42,741 bases of DNA from an uncultured Chloroflexota bacterium (GTDB taxonomy: Bacteria > Chloroflexota > Chloroflexia > Thermomicrobiales > UBA6265), in the NCBI GenBank assembly GCA_937901745.1, contig CALGSZ010000137.1:1-42741 (forward strand), read 5' to 3'. The notes under the pieces are model-generated. The model did no database searches and was not told the origin of the DNA. It saw only the letters and a program-made list of their open reading frames with translations. A program made the position numbers and the translations under genes. The stretch's first letter is position 1. The number at the start of each line of letters is the position of its first letter. This document shows positions 1 through 8,959 of this stretch, piece by piece.

Positions 1-46
1 CTGCCTTCCAAGCAGGTTGTCGCGGGTTCGAGTCCCGTCTCCCGCT
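1..46 (+). tRNA. tRNA-Gly (anticodon TCC), 5' part cut off by window edge
   Basis: The window opens inside the anticodon stem. The loop CTTCCAA reads anticodon TCC (positions 7-9). It is followed by a short variable region, a T arm (stem 22-26 with 34-38 around TTCGAGT) and the 3' half of the acceptor stem ending in CTCCCGC. The discriminator base is T46, as in bacterial tRNA-Gly. CCA is not encoded. The D arm and 5' acceptor strand lie upstream of the window. Confidence 0.9.
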
Positions 47-77
47 CCCTCAAACCCCCTCAAGTGACGCAGAAAAC

Positions 78-111
78 GTGGTCGGGGTGATTGCCCCGGC
101 CACTGTCGTTT
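78..111 (+). terminator. Probable terminator after tRNA-Gly
   Basis: A 10-bp inverted repeat with one G-U pair (78-87 GTGGTCGGGG, 94-103 CCCCGGCCAC) encloses a 6-nt loop and is followed by TGTCGTTT. It lies 32 nt after the tRNA end, so it probably ends that transcript. The T run is short. Confidence 0.6.
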
Positions 112-190
112 CAACTCGTGCTCACTTTCGAAAACAGCGCTCGCTTTATGCCTTCGACGGCGGCAGCGTCACATCCTGGCAAGTCGCCCG

Positions 191-905
191 CTAGACCTGA
201 AGCGTCTCGTCGAGCCAATCGAAGAAAACCTGTGAGCGCAGCGCGAGCGCTTTCGGCTCCACGTGGAGATCGGCTCCCTCCGAGGTCGTGAATCGCACGA
301 GCTCCTTCGGGCCCTTGAGCGCGTCATAGTGCTGCTGCGACTGACCAGGCCAGAATGCTTCGCCTTCCGGATCGGCGATCAGCATAGGGCACATAATCTT
401 GTCGACCACATCGGACAGGTTGTACTCGAGCGCCTTGAACAGCGTGTCGCTGAACGACGTAGCGCCGTAGGGCCGGCCGCGAAAGGTCAGGGTGAAGCGA
501 ATAATCGGGTTCTCGGAAGCCTCCTGCTCAACGGCTTGGTCGATCTCCCGCTTGCGCGGCGATGCCCTGCATCCGATCTGCCAGGGATTTCCACTCGTTG
601 ACCCAACTGTCGCAGTCGAAATCCTTGATCCGCGCCGCCGTCGCGAAACACTCGCCGATGTCGGAGGCTTGCTCGTAGGCGCTGCCAAGCGTGATCAGGA
701 AGACGAACTGAAAATCCTGGTATTGAAAGACCGGAGGCAGACTCTGCACGACTGGGTTACCTGACGGCGAGGAGGCGGGAGTCGCATCCGATCCGGTGCT
801 GCCGGCACCGGGTGTTGCTTGCGCGGCGGCGGAGCTGACGACACTCAAGGCGGCCAACCCGCCAATTTGCAGCGCGGCACGGCGGCTCATCGAATGACGC
901 TCCAC
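191..905 (-). pseudogene. Tat-exported alpha/beta hydrolase, core deleted
   Basis: The N-terminal piece (905 down to about 550) starts with a twin-arginine signal (SRRAAL, hydrophobic stretch, AxA site) and continues into the N-terminal cap typical of the dipeptidyl-aminopeptidase/acyl-peptidase-like alpha/beta hydrolase family (GECFATAARI, then a W..EW segment). This frame stops at 528. A different frame then carries the family's C-terminal end (CPMLIADPEGEAFWPGQ, then FDWLDETL), ending at 191. The roughly 200 residues that should lie between them, including the nucleophile-Ser elbow, are absent. The simplest reading is an internal deletion near 545-560 that also shifted frame. The product cannot be an active hydrolase. 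The start could also be the internal ATG at 890, directly before SRRAAL. Confidence 0.82.
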
Positions 906-1453
906 TTCGTACTTCCTCCGACTAGCGCCCAGCCTCCCTCATGGGCACGAAGGTCGCTGCGGCCCACCAACGCGAAATCATGTGAAATCGCCACGCGCGG
1001 CAGAGTCACGCTCGGAGAATTATCCAAATGCACAATTGATCTCCATGACTGAGCAACTCATCGTTTCGAAATTGATACTTTGATCCCACTGTTTGCACTA
1101 CGATTGTGGAGGATTTGGTGACAATTCTGCGAGATACGCGGGCAAGATTCGAGCGACGATTGCTTCCCGGTGCGCGAATGTACCAATCGCTCAGGTGAGC
1201 CAAGATTTATGCGTTTAGACCGAACGGAAGTGGGCGTCGATCCCGAGTAAACCGTGCCGCGCTCTGTCTGAAAGAGGAGAATCGGCGCTCCCTCACTGAC
1301 GGCTGCGATGCGAGGCCGTTAGACGCCAAAGGTTCCGACCTGCCCAGGCGTAGCTTCCGCGCTCGGCAACCGTCGATCTTGGCACGATTCGTGCTGAGAT
1401 ACGGAACCAGCCGGCGGTCGCGTCGGCCTGACTTGGAATGAAGGGAGCCCAGT
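906..1453. other. Intergenic region without a recognisable gene
   Basis: About 550 nt between the hydrolase pseudogene and the small membrane peptide. The short open frames here have no family resemblance and no good ribosome-binding sites. The right end must hold the promoter of the small peptide, but I could not pick out a convincing -35/-10 pair. It may be decayed sequence, in keeping with the adjacent pseudogene. Confidence 0.5.
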
Positions 1454-1519
1454 ATGCGTATTGGTGGTGGCGCGATCGCCCTCATTATCTTGATACTCTT
1501 GCTGATCTGGATCTTCTAG
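1454..1519 (+). CDS. 21-residue hydrophobic membrane peptide
   Basis: The frame reads M-R-I-G-G-G-A-I-A, followed by a run of Ile/Leu and ending W-I-F before a TAG stop. An AAGGGAG Shine-Dalgarno at 1441-1447 sits 6 nt before the ATG, which is strong support for translation. The peptide is one predicted transmembrane helix with a short Arg-Gly start. Tiny proteins of this form (M-R-hydrophobic, ending in aromatic residues) occur singly in many bacteria, mostly without known function. It stands alone, followed 60 nt later by a perfect hairpin. Function unknown; possibilities include a membrane-stress peptide or a small regulator of a membrane complex. Confidence 0.6.
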   Translation: MRIGGGAIALIILILLLIWIF

Positions 1520-1577
1520 CACCTGCCCTTCACCCCGAGAGTTCGGCGTTGTCCGAGATTCGGGTGGAAGCTGATGC

Positions 1578-1618
1578 GAGACCCAGGCTCGGGACTCAAG
1601 ATCCCGAGCCTGGGTCTC
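1578..1618 (+). terminator. Perfect 17-bp hairpin, terminator candidate
   Basis: Arms 1578-1594 and 1602-1618 are exact reverse complements around a 7-nt loop (CTCAAGA), followed by ATTGTTCC. It lies between the small peptide gene and the convergent rhodanese gene, so it can serve both strands. The T tract is weak, but the stem is unusually long and perfect. Confidence 0.65.
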
Positions 1619-1669
1619 ATTGTTCCTCAGTGGCGAGTCCCCGTCGCCTGAAATTCGATCCGGAACGTC

Positions 1670-2584
1670 TTACGGCGCCTCTGCGGTCTCCACGGGCCGA
1701 GACGGATCGCTACTCCACTCGGCGAACGATCCAGTGAAGACCGCGACATCCTCGTAGCCAAGCTGAAGGAGCGTGAAGTAGGTCACCGCGGACCGGACAC
1801 CCGACGCGCAATAGGCGACAACGCGCTTGTCCTTGGTGACACCAGCGTCCTCGTACATCGCGTTCAGCTCGTCAGCGGACTTCCAGTACTTGGGCCCCTC
1901 TGAGACGGCGTTGGCCATGAATGGGATGTTGATTGCCCCCGGAATATGGCCCAGAGCGTATTCATCCTCGAATCGCCGGGCGTCGACGAAGATCGTCGAA
2001 TCCTGGCCCAGGGCCTCCTCGGCCTCGTCGATCTGGATAAGGGCTTCCTCGTTTGGCTGGCCAACGTAGGGCTCGGCAGCAGGTTGAACGCGGCTTTCGC
2101 CCTGCTCGAGCTCGCCACCCTCGGCAACCCAGGCCTCCAACCCGCCGTTCAGGACGCGGACGTCCTCGTGACCGAGTTGGTGGAGAATCCACCAGAGCCG
2201 GGCAGCGATGAAGGTTCCCCCGTCGTAAACGACCACGGCATCGCTCCGCGAGATACCCAACGCCGTGAGGATCGCTTCGACGTTGACCCGCCAGTCCTCC
2301 ACTGAAGCGTCTGAAGTCTCCAAGACTTCGAGGGCCGGCCAATCGACCTGTGCGGCACCGGGAATGTGACCGGCGAGGAAGTCCTCCTCCGGAGTTAGCG
2401 CCACGACCGTTACACGGGGATCGTCTAGATGGGCCTGAAGCCATGAGACGTCGGCGAACCATTCCGGATGAGCATATCCGTCGCTCTCCGCTGTGATCGG
2501 CGTTTGCGCAAGCGCACTACCGGCCGACCCAGCCAACATCGCGATCATCAGGCCGATGACAAGTAGGCGTACTCTCTCGCGCAT
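1670..2584 (-). CDS. Exported two-domain sulfurtransferase (rhodanese)
   Basis: 304 residues. Residues 1-27 form a signal peptide (MRERVR, hydrophobic core, ALA-Q). Two rhodanese domains follow, at about 38-160 and 175-298. Each has the family HIPGA motif (73-77 and 213-217). The first domain has Asp where a catalytic Cys would be (YDGGTF, 120-125). The second carries the active-site Cys259 in the loop CASGVRS. This is the layout of thiosulfate/3-mercaptopyruvate sulfurtransferases, which pass sulfane sulfur to cyanide or thiol acceptors. The signal peptide puts it outside the membrane. The gene is alone and divergent from the regulator at 2862. Family assignment is secure; the substrate is not. 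Confidence 0.92.
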   Translation of the reverse strand: MRERVRLLVIGLMIAMLAGSAGSALAQTPITAESDGYAHPEWFADVSWLQAHLDDPRVTVVALTPEEDFLAGHIPGAAQVDWPALEVLETSDASVEDWRVNVEAILTALGISRSDAVVVYDGGTFIAARLWWILHQLGHEDVRVLNGGLEAWVAEGGELEQGESRVQPAAEPYVGQPNEEALIQIDEAEEALGQDSTIFVDARRFEDEYALGHIPGAINIPFMANAVSEGPKYWKSADELNAMYEDAGVTKDKRVVAYCASGVRSAVTYFTLLQLGYEDVAVFTGSFAEWSSDPSRPVETAEAP

Positions 2585-2641
2585 AGGACTCCTCCCATCT
2601 GCTGACCTCGAATGGTCGGTGCACGGTCATGCCCCCGGAAC

Positions 2642-2661
2642 GGGAAGTCTCCCGACTTCCC
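2642..2661 (-). other. Hairpin in the rhodanese leader
   Basis: Inverted repeat GGGAAGT / ACTTCCC (2642-2648 and 2655-2661) with a 6-nt loop, about 58 nt upstream of the rhodanese ATG on the minus strand. It could be a leader stem or a protein-binding palindrome. Nothing in it decides between these. Confidence 0.35.
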
Positions 2662-2732
2662 TGTGGGTTGGCTGTAATGACCGTGATACCGCCACCCTAC
2701 TGAGCGGAGTCCCCGCGGACCACGACGTTTAC

Positions 2733-2819
2733 TCACCGTTCAGTCACCGTTAACAAGCTCGGACGCGCATTGCCGGCGTAATGCACCGTCCTTGCCGACT
2801 CCTCACCGTGTGATAGAGT
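2733..2819 (+). promoter_or_regulatory. TCACCGT repeats and extended -10 before the regulator
   Basis: TCACCGTT occurs at 2733-2740 and 2744-2751, one helical turn (11 bp) apart. Another CACCGT lies at 2784-2789 and TCACCGT at 2803-2809. The last copy abuts TGATAGAGT (2811-2819), which reads as an extended -10 element 43 nt before the ATG at 2862. Regularly spaced copies in the divergent promoter region suggest an operator, perhaps for the regulator itself. Confidence 0.4.
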
Positions 2820-2861
2820 CATATTGATCTCTGCTCATATCTCGCATCGAGGAGTCGCCCA

Positions 2862-5309
2862 ATGCCGTCGGCCCAGCCTGGACCCCTTGGTCTCCTCATT
2901 CGTCGTTTTCGGCGCAACGCGGCTTTGAGCCAGGAAGAACTGGCAGCCCGTTCCGGTGTCAGCGCTCGCGCGATCAGCGACCTCGAACGTGGCCAACGCG
3001 TGGCCGCGCGCTTTGAGACCGTGCGCATGCTGGCCGACGCCCTCGAGCTATCACCAGAGGACCGGGCGCTCCTGATTCAGGCCGCACAAGCCCCAATGAT
3101 CGACATCACCCTTCGGCAGCCGCGCGTCGCCTCTCACGCTCTCCAAGCGCTTCCTGCTCCGCTGACGCCGTTGGTCGGTCGCCACCGCGAGCTCAAAGAA
3201 CTCGCGGGCATATTGACCCCCGGTGAGGTCCGGCTCATTACGTTGACGGGACCAGGCGGAGTTGGGAAGACCCGACTCGCGTTGGCTGCCGCCTCCGAAG
3301 TAGCCGAGCGCTTCGCCGGCAATGTTGGATGGATCGACCTGTCACCGACGCTGGACACCCGTGCAGTCATCCCGGCAATCGCCACCGAGCTCGGCATCGT
3401 CGAAACAGACCGGCAGCCGGAGATCGGTGATCTCAAAGACTTCTTCGCCGACCGGCGATTCCTCCTCGTCCTCGACAATTTCGAGCACGTGATCGAGGCG
3501 GCCACGATATTGTCCGATCTCCTCGCGGCAGCGCCGCGCCTCACCGTGCTGGTAACCAGTCGCGCGCCGCTGCGACTGGTGGCAGAGATCGAGTACCCGA
3601 TCTCTCCGTTGGAGCTGCCAGAGTCCGACGCATCACCTAGAGACATTGAGGGCGTCGAGGCGGTACGGCTATTGGTCGAGCGCACTCAGGCAGTTCGCCG
3701 GGACTTCGCTCTTACACCTGAGAACGCCGAGGCAGTGGCGAAAATTTGTCGGCGCCTAGAAGGCCTGCCGCTTGCGATCGAGCTTGCCGCCGCGCGTGGA
3801 AACATCCTATCGCCGAAACAACTCCTTGACCGCCTCGATCAGCGACTTCCGCTGCTCACACGCGGCCCTCGCAATGCGCCGCTGCGTCAGCAAACGATGA
3901 GAGACACAATCGCCTGGAGCTACAACCTCCTCGATTCTGAATCGCAGTGGTTGTTCCGCCGAGTGTCAGTCTTCGTGGGTGGGTTCACGATTGACACGGT
4001 CGAATGGCTGGCCGAATCGCGGCGGAAAGACAGCATCGCGGCGATCAATGCGCTTGCGACGCTGGTCGAGAACAACCTCATCTTCCCCGCCGATCGCGCG
4101 CCCGATAGCACGCGGTTTTCGATGTTCGAGACCATTCGGGAATACGGGTACGAACAACTCACAGAGCTGCAGGAGCTAGAAGAGGCGCACGATCTGCTCG
4201 GCACCTACTGCCTCAGCCTTGCCCGCCACGGAGAAGGCATCCCAACGTGCATCGTGCCGGAACCGTGGGTCACGATGGTCGATCGGGAACGGAGCAATAT
4301 CCGCGCGGCCTTTCACAATCTAGTTTCGTCGGGCAATCGAGCGGCCGCGTTCGAGTTCGCTACCGCGTTTGGCCACTATCTCTACAACCGCGGGCCAGTC
4401 GACGAAGCGTGGTCGTGGTACGAGCACGTGCTCGACGCACCCAAGGTTCGACCGGAAATACGGCTTCAGGGACTGTATTGGGCGAGTCACCTGGCCTCAC
4501 ATCTTCGGAATTTCGATCGGGCCGAGGCATTGGCCAATGAGGCGCTCGCGATTGCCGAGGAGGTGGGTGACACGAGCTGGCGCGCCTCAATTGTCCATTG
4601 TCAAGCGTTGATTCAGTTGGAAAAAGGTTGCGCGGACCAGGCAGAGGCGCTGTTCAACGAAGAGCTCACCCTGTGGAAAAAGGCCGGCGTCCAAGGATTG
4701 TCCGGCTTCGCCTACATGCTGCTCGGCTCCATTGCGTTCGCGCGAGGCGACGTGTGCCGGGCACGTGAGATGGAAGACAAAGCCGAATCGATCCTCAGTG
4801 AAATGGGCGGGCTGGCCTGGGTCGGGTTGATCAATTGGCACCGAGGCGTGTTCTCGATTTCCGAAGGAATAATTGACGACGCGGCGGCCCATTTCCTAGA
4901 GAGTGTGCGGCTGGCAGGTGAACGAAAAGCCTCGTTGATTCAGCACCTGGGTTTGGTTGGCCTAGCGTGGGTTGCGTCAGCCGTCGGACTCCATGAGGCG
5001 GCGGGACAGCTCGTTGGAGCAGCCGAACGCAGCTTCAAGTGGTTGGGCAACAATCTGGGTGGCACCGCCAAGAGCTTGTACGACCAGACGATCTTCGCGA
5101 GCCAGAATGCGATCGGCTCGGATGCGTTCGATGCCTGCCGTCAGCGCGGCAGCGGGTCCAATTTCGCTGACTGGATACGAATTGGAGAATCGGTCAGGCG
5201 CGCGGCGACTCAGCCAGTCAGCGAATCCGGAGCCCGAAATCGGGCCTTGGATTCGATGGTCAACGCGACTGTAATTCGCGAGTTGCCCGAGCTGCGCTCC
5301 GGCGATTGA
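2862..5309 (+). CDS. XRE HTH - NB-ARC ATPase - TPR regulator (STAND)
   Basis: 815 residues. An XRE helix-turn-helix occupies about 8-75 (SQEELAARSGVSARAISDLE). A STAND/NB-ARC ATPase follows, introduced by PLVGRHREL (103-111), with Walker A GPGGVGKT (130-137) and Walker B LLVLDNFEH (201-209). A winged-helix-like segment comes next, then a helical TPR-like region from about 450 to 780. The architecture matches COG3903-type transcriptional regulators: an ATP-dependent switch whose C-terminal repeats sense a ligand or partner and whose HTH binds DNA. An SD GAGGAG at 2849-2854 sits 7 nt from the ATG. It is divergent from the exported rhodanese, a possible target. Ligand unknown. Confidence 0.9.
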   Translation: MPSAQPGPLGLLIRRFRRNAALSQEELAARSGVSARAISDLERGQRVAARFETVRMLADALELSPEDRALLIQAAQAPMIDITLRQPRVASHALQALPAPLTPLVGRHRELKELAGILTPGEVRLITLTGPGGVGKTRLALAAASEVAERFAGNVGWIDLSPTLDTRAVIPAIATELGIVETDRQPEIGDLKDFFADRRFLLVLDNFEHVIEAATILSDLLAAAPRLTVLVTSRAPLRLVAEIEYPISPLELPESDASPRDIEGVEAVRLLVERTQAVRRDFALTPENAEAVAKICRRLEGLPLAIELAAARGNILSPKQLLDRLDQRLPLLTRGPRNAPLRQQTMRDTIAWSYNLLDSESQWLFRRVSVFVGGFTIDTVEWLAESRRKDSIAAINALATLVENNLIFPADRAPDSTRFSMFETIREYGYEQLTELQELEEAHDLLGTYCLSLARHGEGIPTCIVPEPWVTMVDRERSNIRAAFHNLVSSGNRAAAFEFATAFGHYLYNRGPVDEAWSWYEHVLDAPKVRPEIRLQGLYWASHLASHLRNFDRAEALANEALAIAEEVGDTSWRASIVHCQALIQLEKGCADQAEALFNEELTLWKKAGVQGLSGFAYMLLGSIAFARGDVCRAREMEDKAESILSEMGGLAWVGLINWHRGVFSISEGIIDDAAAHFLESVRLAGERKASLIQHLGLVGLAWVASAVGLHEAAGQLVGAAERSFKWLGNNLGGTAKSLYDQTIFASQNAIGSDAFDACRQRGSGSNFADWIRIGESVRRAATQPVSESGARNRALDSMVNATVIRELPELRSGD

Positions 5310-5346
5310 GCGAGCCTCCGCGAGAGATTCATCGCCCGCGCTCAAA

Positions 5347-6339
5347 TCAACTCGCCGCCGTAGACGCCGGGATGAGCGCCCGACCGGTGGCATCCACCTG
5401 CCGCACCGGGGAGGACACGGCCGGAGCGTTAGCGGCGTGGCCATCCGCCTCCAACACCGGGACGAGTGCTGCAATCGCGACCTCGATCATCTCATCGTCC
5501 GGCTCCCGAGTCGTCAACTTCTGCAGCCACAGCCCCGGGGCCAGAACGACGCGCGCCAGCGGATGGTCCGGCCTGCGAGCAGCGAGCTTCAGCAGCTCGT
5601 AAGCGAGCCCCGCGACAATTGGCGCCAACACCAGGCGTGAGACGATCCTCTCCGGCATGTCCGGCCGGCCAAGGAGAATGCAGGCTGCGGTCGACAGCAC
5701 GATCACGGTCAGGAGAAACCCAGTGCCGCAGCGCGGATGCGCCAGCGGATGCCGCCGAACGTGGGCGACGTCGAGCGGGTCGCCCGCCTCGTAGGCATGA
5801 ATCGCCTTGTGCTCGGCGCCGTGGTAGGCAAAGACGCGCTGAACTTCAGGGAGATGGCCGATCGCCAGAACGTACCCGATCAGTACAGCCAGCCGAATCG
5901 CTCCCTCGAGCGCATTGCTCTCGATAGAGGACTCGATATGGGAGTCGAGCGCGGCGACCACTGCCAGCGGCAGGGCGAAGAAGAGCACCAAGGCACAAGA
6001 AACCGCGAGCGCGACGAGAACCCAGGCTGGCGCGCGATCGAGCAATCCGCCCTCGGCGGATCTTGCCCGCGCGGACCTGCGCTCGACCGGTGGCGTGCCG
6101 ATCGCCGCTGAAAAGGTGAGCGCGCGCACACCGAGACACATTGTGTCCCACAGAAGAAAAGCGCCGCGCACGCACGGCCAGGGACGCACCCGCCGTCCCA
6201 ACCAGGAGCTAGTCACCGGCGCGGACCAAAGGAGAATCTCGCCGGCAGGGTTCCGCACCGCGACGGCCATCTCGCGCTGGCCGCGCATCATGACGCCTTC
6301 GATCAACGCTTGTCCGCCGTAGGAGTATTGGTTCGTCAT
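5347..6339 (-). CDS. DUF1385 membrane protein (YqhQ-like)
   Basis: 330 residues. The N terminus YGGQALIEGVMMRG (6-19) and the central HGAEHKAIHAYE segment are the hallmarks of the DUF1385/YqhQ family. Several hydrophobic segments (around 110-135, 145-160, 210-245) indicate a multispanning membrane protein. The conserved H-x-x-E-H-K motif could bind metal, but no activity has been established for the family as far as I know. It is convergent with the upstream regulator (37-nt gap) and has no obvious operon partner. The last 40 or so residues are Ala/Val-rich and probably unstructured. Confidence 0.88.
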   Translation of the reverse strand: MTNQYSYGGQALIEGVMMRGQREMAVAVRNPAGEILLWSAPVTSSWLGRRVRPWPCVRGAFLLWDTMCLGVRALTFSAAIGTPPVERRSARARSAEGGLLDRAPAWVLVALAVSCALVLFFALPLAVVAALDSHIESSIESNALEGAIRLAVLIGYVLAIGHLPEVQRVFAYHGAEHKAIHAYEAGDPLDVAHVRRHPLAHPRCGTGFLLTVIVLSTAACILLGRPDMPERIVSRLVLAPIVAGLAYELLKLAARRPDHPLARVVLAPGLWLQKLTTREPDDEMIEVAIAALVPVLEADGHAANAPAVSSPVRQVDATGRALIPASTAAS

Positions 6340-6643
6340 TGTGGCTTATTGATCCACTCAGGCGTCCGAAGGTCAGTGCAGGATGGTCACCAACATCCGT
6401 CACTCGGGACAATCCAAGCTATTGCCGCTCGGATGGCATTGCCAAGATAGCATCAAGGAGCGGTGACCGACGTCCTTAATTCGGCACTACGTCCCTTGAT
6501 GCCCGGTGACTGTGACCGAGGTACCAGAATCGTCGATCCAGTCATGCGGGTTAGGAAGGTAGGAATCAACTGATTGTGGACGAATCAAGCACCCAGCCCT
6601 TGCAAGATGACGACCCGGGAATTAGGCCGCGCATTCAGGCATC
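6340..6643. other. Intergenic region, probably decayed
   Basis: About 300 nt between the DUF1385 gene and the MFS remnant. No open frame resembles the missing N-terminal half of the transporter, and no RNA or repeat structure stands out. The right part presumably marks the deletion edge of the transporter pseudogene; the left part must hold the DUF1385 promoter. Confidence 0.45.
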
Positions 6644-7390
6644 TTGACGCCAATCTTTTCCGCTGTTATCCGGTCGGGGAAGCTCGACGCCTCCCGTCTC
6701 GGCCGCACCGCCGCGCAGCGAACGTTCGCCGAGCTACACACCACGGTTAGTCGCGCCCGGCGCTACCCAGAGTTGCCAAGGTTCTTGCTCGGCCGCATTT
6801 GCTACAGCGACGCGAGCAATACCCTCGCCGTCTTCATGGGCATTTGCGCGACGAAAGAAATCGGCTTCACCGACACGCAAGCGCAACCGCTGTTGCTGGC
6901 GGGAATCCTCACCGGACTGATTGGAGCACTCGGCTGCGGCCGGGCAGTCGACCGCGTCGGCCCCCAGCGCACGCTCAACTCGCTGCTAATACTGTGGACA
7001 GCGGCGTTCGCGCTCGTCGTGGCTATTCCGTTGCTCGACCTGCCGACCGCTCTCTTCTGAGTGGTTGCCCCAATAGTGGGCATCGCCCTCGGCGGCACTC
7101 CGACGACTGATCGCGCCTACCTGCTGCGCCTGACGCCGCCGCGCCATATCGGCCACTATATGGGACTTTACGCGATGGTAGGGCGCTTCGCCGCGATCAT
7201 GAGTCCTCTGCTTTGGTCGGCGATCGTCGACAGGCTGGGCTGGGGGCGACCGGCGGCGGTGGTGAGCCTCTTGGCGCTGGTCATCCTTGCCTACGTCATC
7301 CTTGCCCCGGTGACTGATGCTCTCCGGGTGTGGGAACCAGCAGATCAGGCATTAGCGTCGCTCACGCTCGCAACCACGGGCCCTCGATAG
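6644..7390 (+). pseudogene. UMF1-type MFS transporter remnant with in-frame stop
   Basis: Two open stretches in the same frame, 6644-7060 and 7061-7390, are separated only by a TGA at 7058-7060. Joined, they read as the C-terminal half of a UMF1/Atg22-like major facilitator: PELPRFLLGRICYSDASNT, then FMGICATKEIGF, then VDRVGPQRTL, and after the stop VVAPIVGIALGGTPTTDR and MVGRFAAIMSPLLW. Relatives usually have about 12 membrane helices and 400 or more residues; the first half is missing and nothing upstream resembles it. The junction TALF-stop-VVAPIVG suggests a Trp codon mutated to TGA. With both a 5' deletion and a nonsense codon it is a dead gene unless the stop is an assembly error. Confidence 0.85.
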
Positions 7391-7680
7391 ACCTCACATC
7401 CCTCCGACGTGACGCCAGGCTATCTCATTGACGCTCGTCTCATACAGGAAGCGGATTCGAACACGTTCCCATCGGCGGCATCCGCCAATCGCTTGTAGTA
7501 GCATCCTCAATACAGCTCGCGGGGGACCTGTGTGCACATTGACTTGTAGGGCGATTCGGCCCAGAGATCCGGGCAAGGTTCACTCTGCTTTGCGGCAAGA
7601 GTATGGGGAGATTCGCTGCGGCTCCCGACAGGAGCTGGACGTCGGCGCTGTCATCGAATCAATTGCAGAAAGGGAGAGCA

Positions 7681-8937
7681 ATGTCGCGACGAACGCTGCT
7701 GAGCCTGACCATCGCATGGTTGCTCTTCCTGACCGCAACCTCACCGGTCATCGCGATCGGCGCGCGTGTGCCGGCTGACACCCTCGATGGAGCTCGCCCC
7801 CTGAACCTTCAGGCGCTCGCGGAGGTCGCCAGGGAGCGCGCGGTGCTCGGGGCGCGGTGGCTGGCCGCGGTCGTCCAACCGACCGGCGCCTATCAGTACA
7901 TCTACGATCCGGGCACGGATCGCTACGTCAATCGCGACTACAACGACGTGCGTCACGCGGGAACGACCTACGCGCTCTACCAGGTCTACGACATCGCCAG
8001 GGAGCCAGGGCTGCTAACGGCCGCTGAGCGGGCCACTGAGTGGATCGAGCGGCAATCCGTCCCCGTCGGCTCTGGCCGCGCGTTCGTCGACCCATCCCGC
8101 ACGATGACCAAGCTCGGCGGGCAAGCGCTCGCGGTGGTAGCTCTGCTCGAGCGGCGCAGAACGACAGGCGCCGATGACGCCGACCCGCTGATCGCGGACT
8201 TGTCGCGGTTTCTCCTCTCAATGGAAATGCCGGATCATCCTGGTCGCTACTACATGGCCTATACCGTCGCCGATCAGCGGCTGCATCTGGTGCCATCTAG
8301 CGAGTACTACCCCGGCGAGACGCTCTTGGCGCTGACTCGGCTCGCGCAGCATTTCCCGGATGGTCCATACCTCGCCGCCGCGCAACGAGCCGCGCACTAC
8401 TTGGTGTACGAGCGAGATGGCGACCTGCCCGCACTCGGCGCCGCGCCGCGCGACGACCACTGGTTGACGATCGCCCTATCCGAGCTGTACCGGCTGGATC
8501 CCAACGAGGACTATTCGAAGGTCGTCGCAATACAGGCAGAGCGGATGATCGCCAACCAGCACACTGCCGCCGATGGCTACCCTTCCCGTATCGGCGCGGC
8601 GAAGCGCGAATCCGGCATCAGCTACACGTCCACCGCGACCAAGGGTGAGGCGCTCGTCGCCGCGTGGGCATTGGCGAAACACCGTGGCGACGCTGCCGCG
8701 GCCGATCAATACGCGACCGCGGCGATGCGTACAGCGCAATTCCAAATGCGCGTGCAGTACCTGCCGGCAAATGCGGAACTCTTCGCTAAGCCAGATCGCC
8801 TGATCGGCGGCTGGCCAGGCAGCGCGACCAATCAGGCGATCCGCATTGACTATGTTCAGCACAACATTTCGGCGCTTGCCGGCCTGTGGAGTCTCGTCGC
8901 CGAGGGAGACTTACGCCTGCAAGGGAGCGGCGCGTGA
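7681..8937 (+). CDS. Secreted helical protein, toroid/six-hairpin-like
   Basis: 418 residues from the ATG at 7681, chosen for the SD AGGGAGAG just upstream (7671-7678) and because it begins a signal peptide (MSRRTLL, hydrophobic core to about residue 26). The mature part is a series of amphipathic helices with recurring motifs (RHAGTTYALYQVYD, KLGGQALAVVALLE, YYPGETLLALTRLA, DDHWLTIALSELYR, TKGEALVAAWAL). This pattern fits alpha/alpha toroid folds such as six-hairpin glycosidases, lyases or epimerases. I cannot name the family or pick catalytic residues with confidence. It is convergent with the hydrolase at 8960. Plausible role: extracytoplasmic polysaccharide or sugar processing. Confidence 0.75.
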   Translation: MSRRTLLSLTIAWLLFLTATSPVIAIGARVPADTLDGARPLNLQALAEVARERAVLGARWLAAVVQPTGAYQYIYDPGTDRYVNRDYNDVRHAGTTYALYQVYDIAREPGLLTAAERATEWIERQSVPVGSGRAFVDPSRTMTKLGGQALAVVALLERRRTTGADDADPLIADLSRFLLSMEMPDHPGRYYMAYTVADQRLHLVPSSEYYPGETLLALTRLAQHFPDGPYLAAAQRAAHYLVYERDGDLPALGAAPRDDHWLTIALSELYRLDPNEDYSKVVAIQAERMIANQHTAADGYPSRIGAAKRESGISYTSTATKGEALVAAWALAKHRGDAAAADQYATAAMRTAQFQMRVQYLPANAELFAKPDRLIGGWPGSATNQAIRIDYVQHNISALAGLWSLVAEGDLRLQGSGA

Positions 8938-8959
8938 GACCGACGGCACGCCGCGGGGT

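Noticed and set aside
7058..7060. TGA in the MFS remnant as selenocysteine or recoded Trp
   Set aside because: No SECIS-like need in this family, the gene also lacks its first half, and TGA is used as a normal stop by other genes here (for example purC, purS, tatD).
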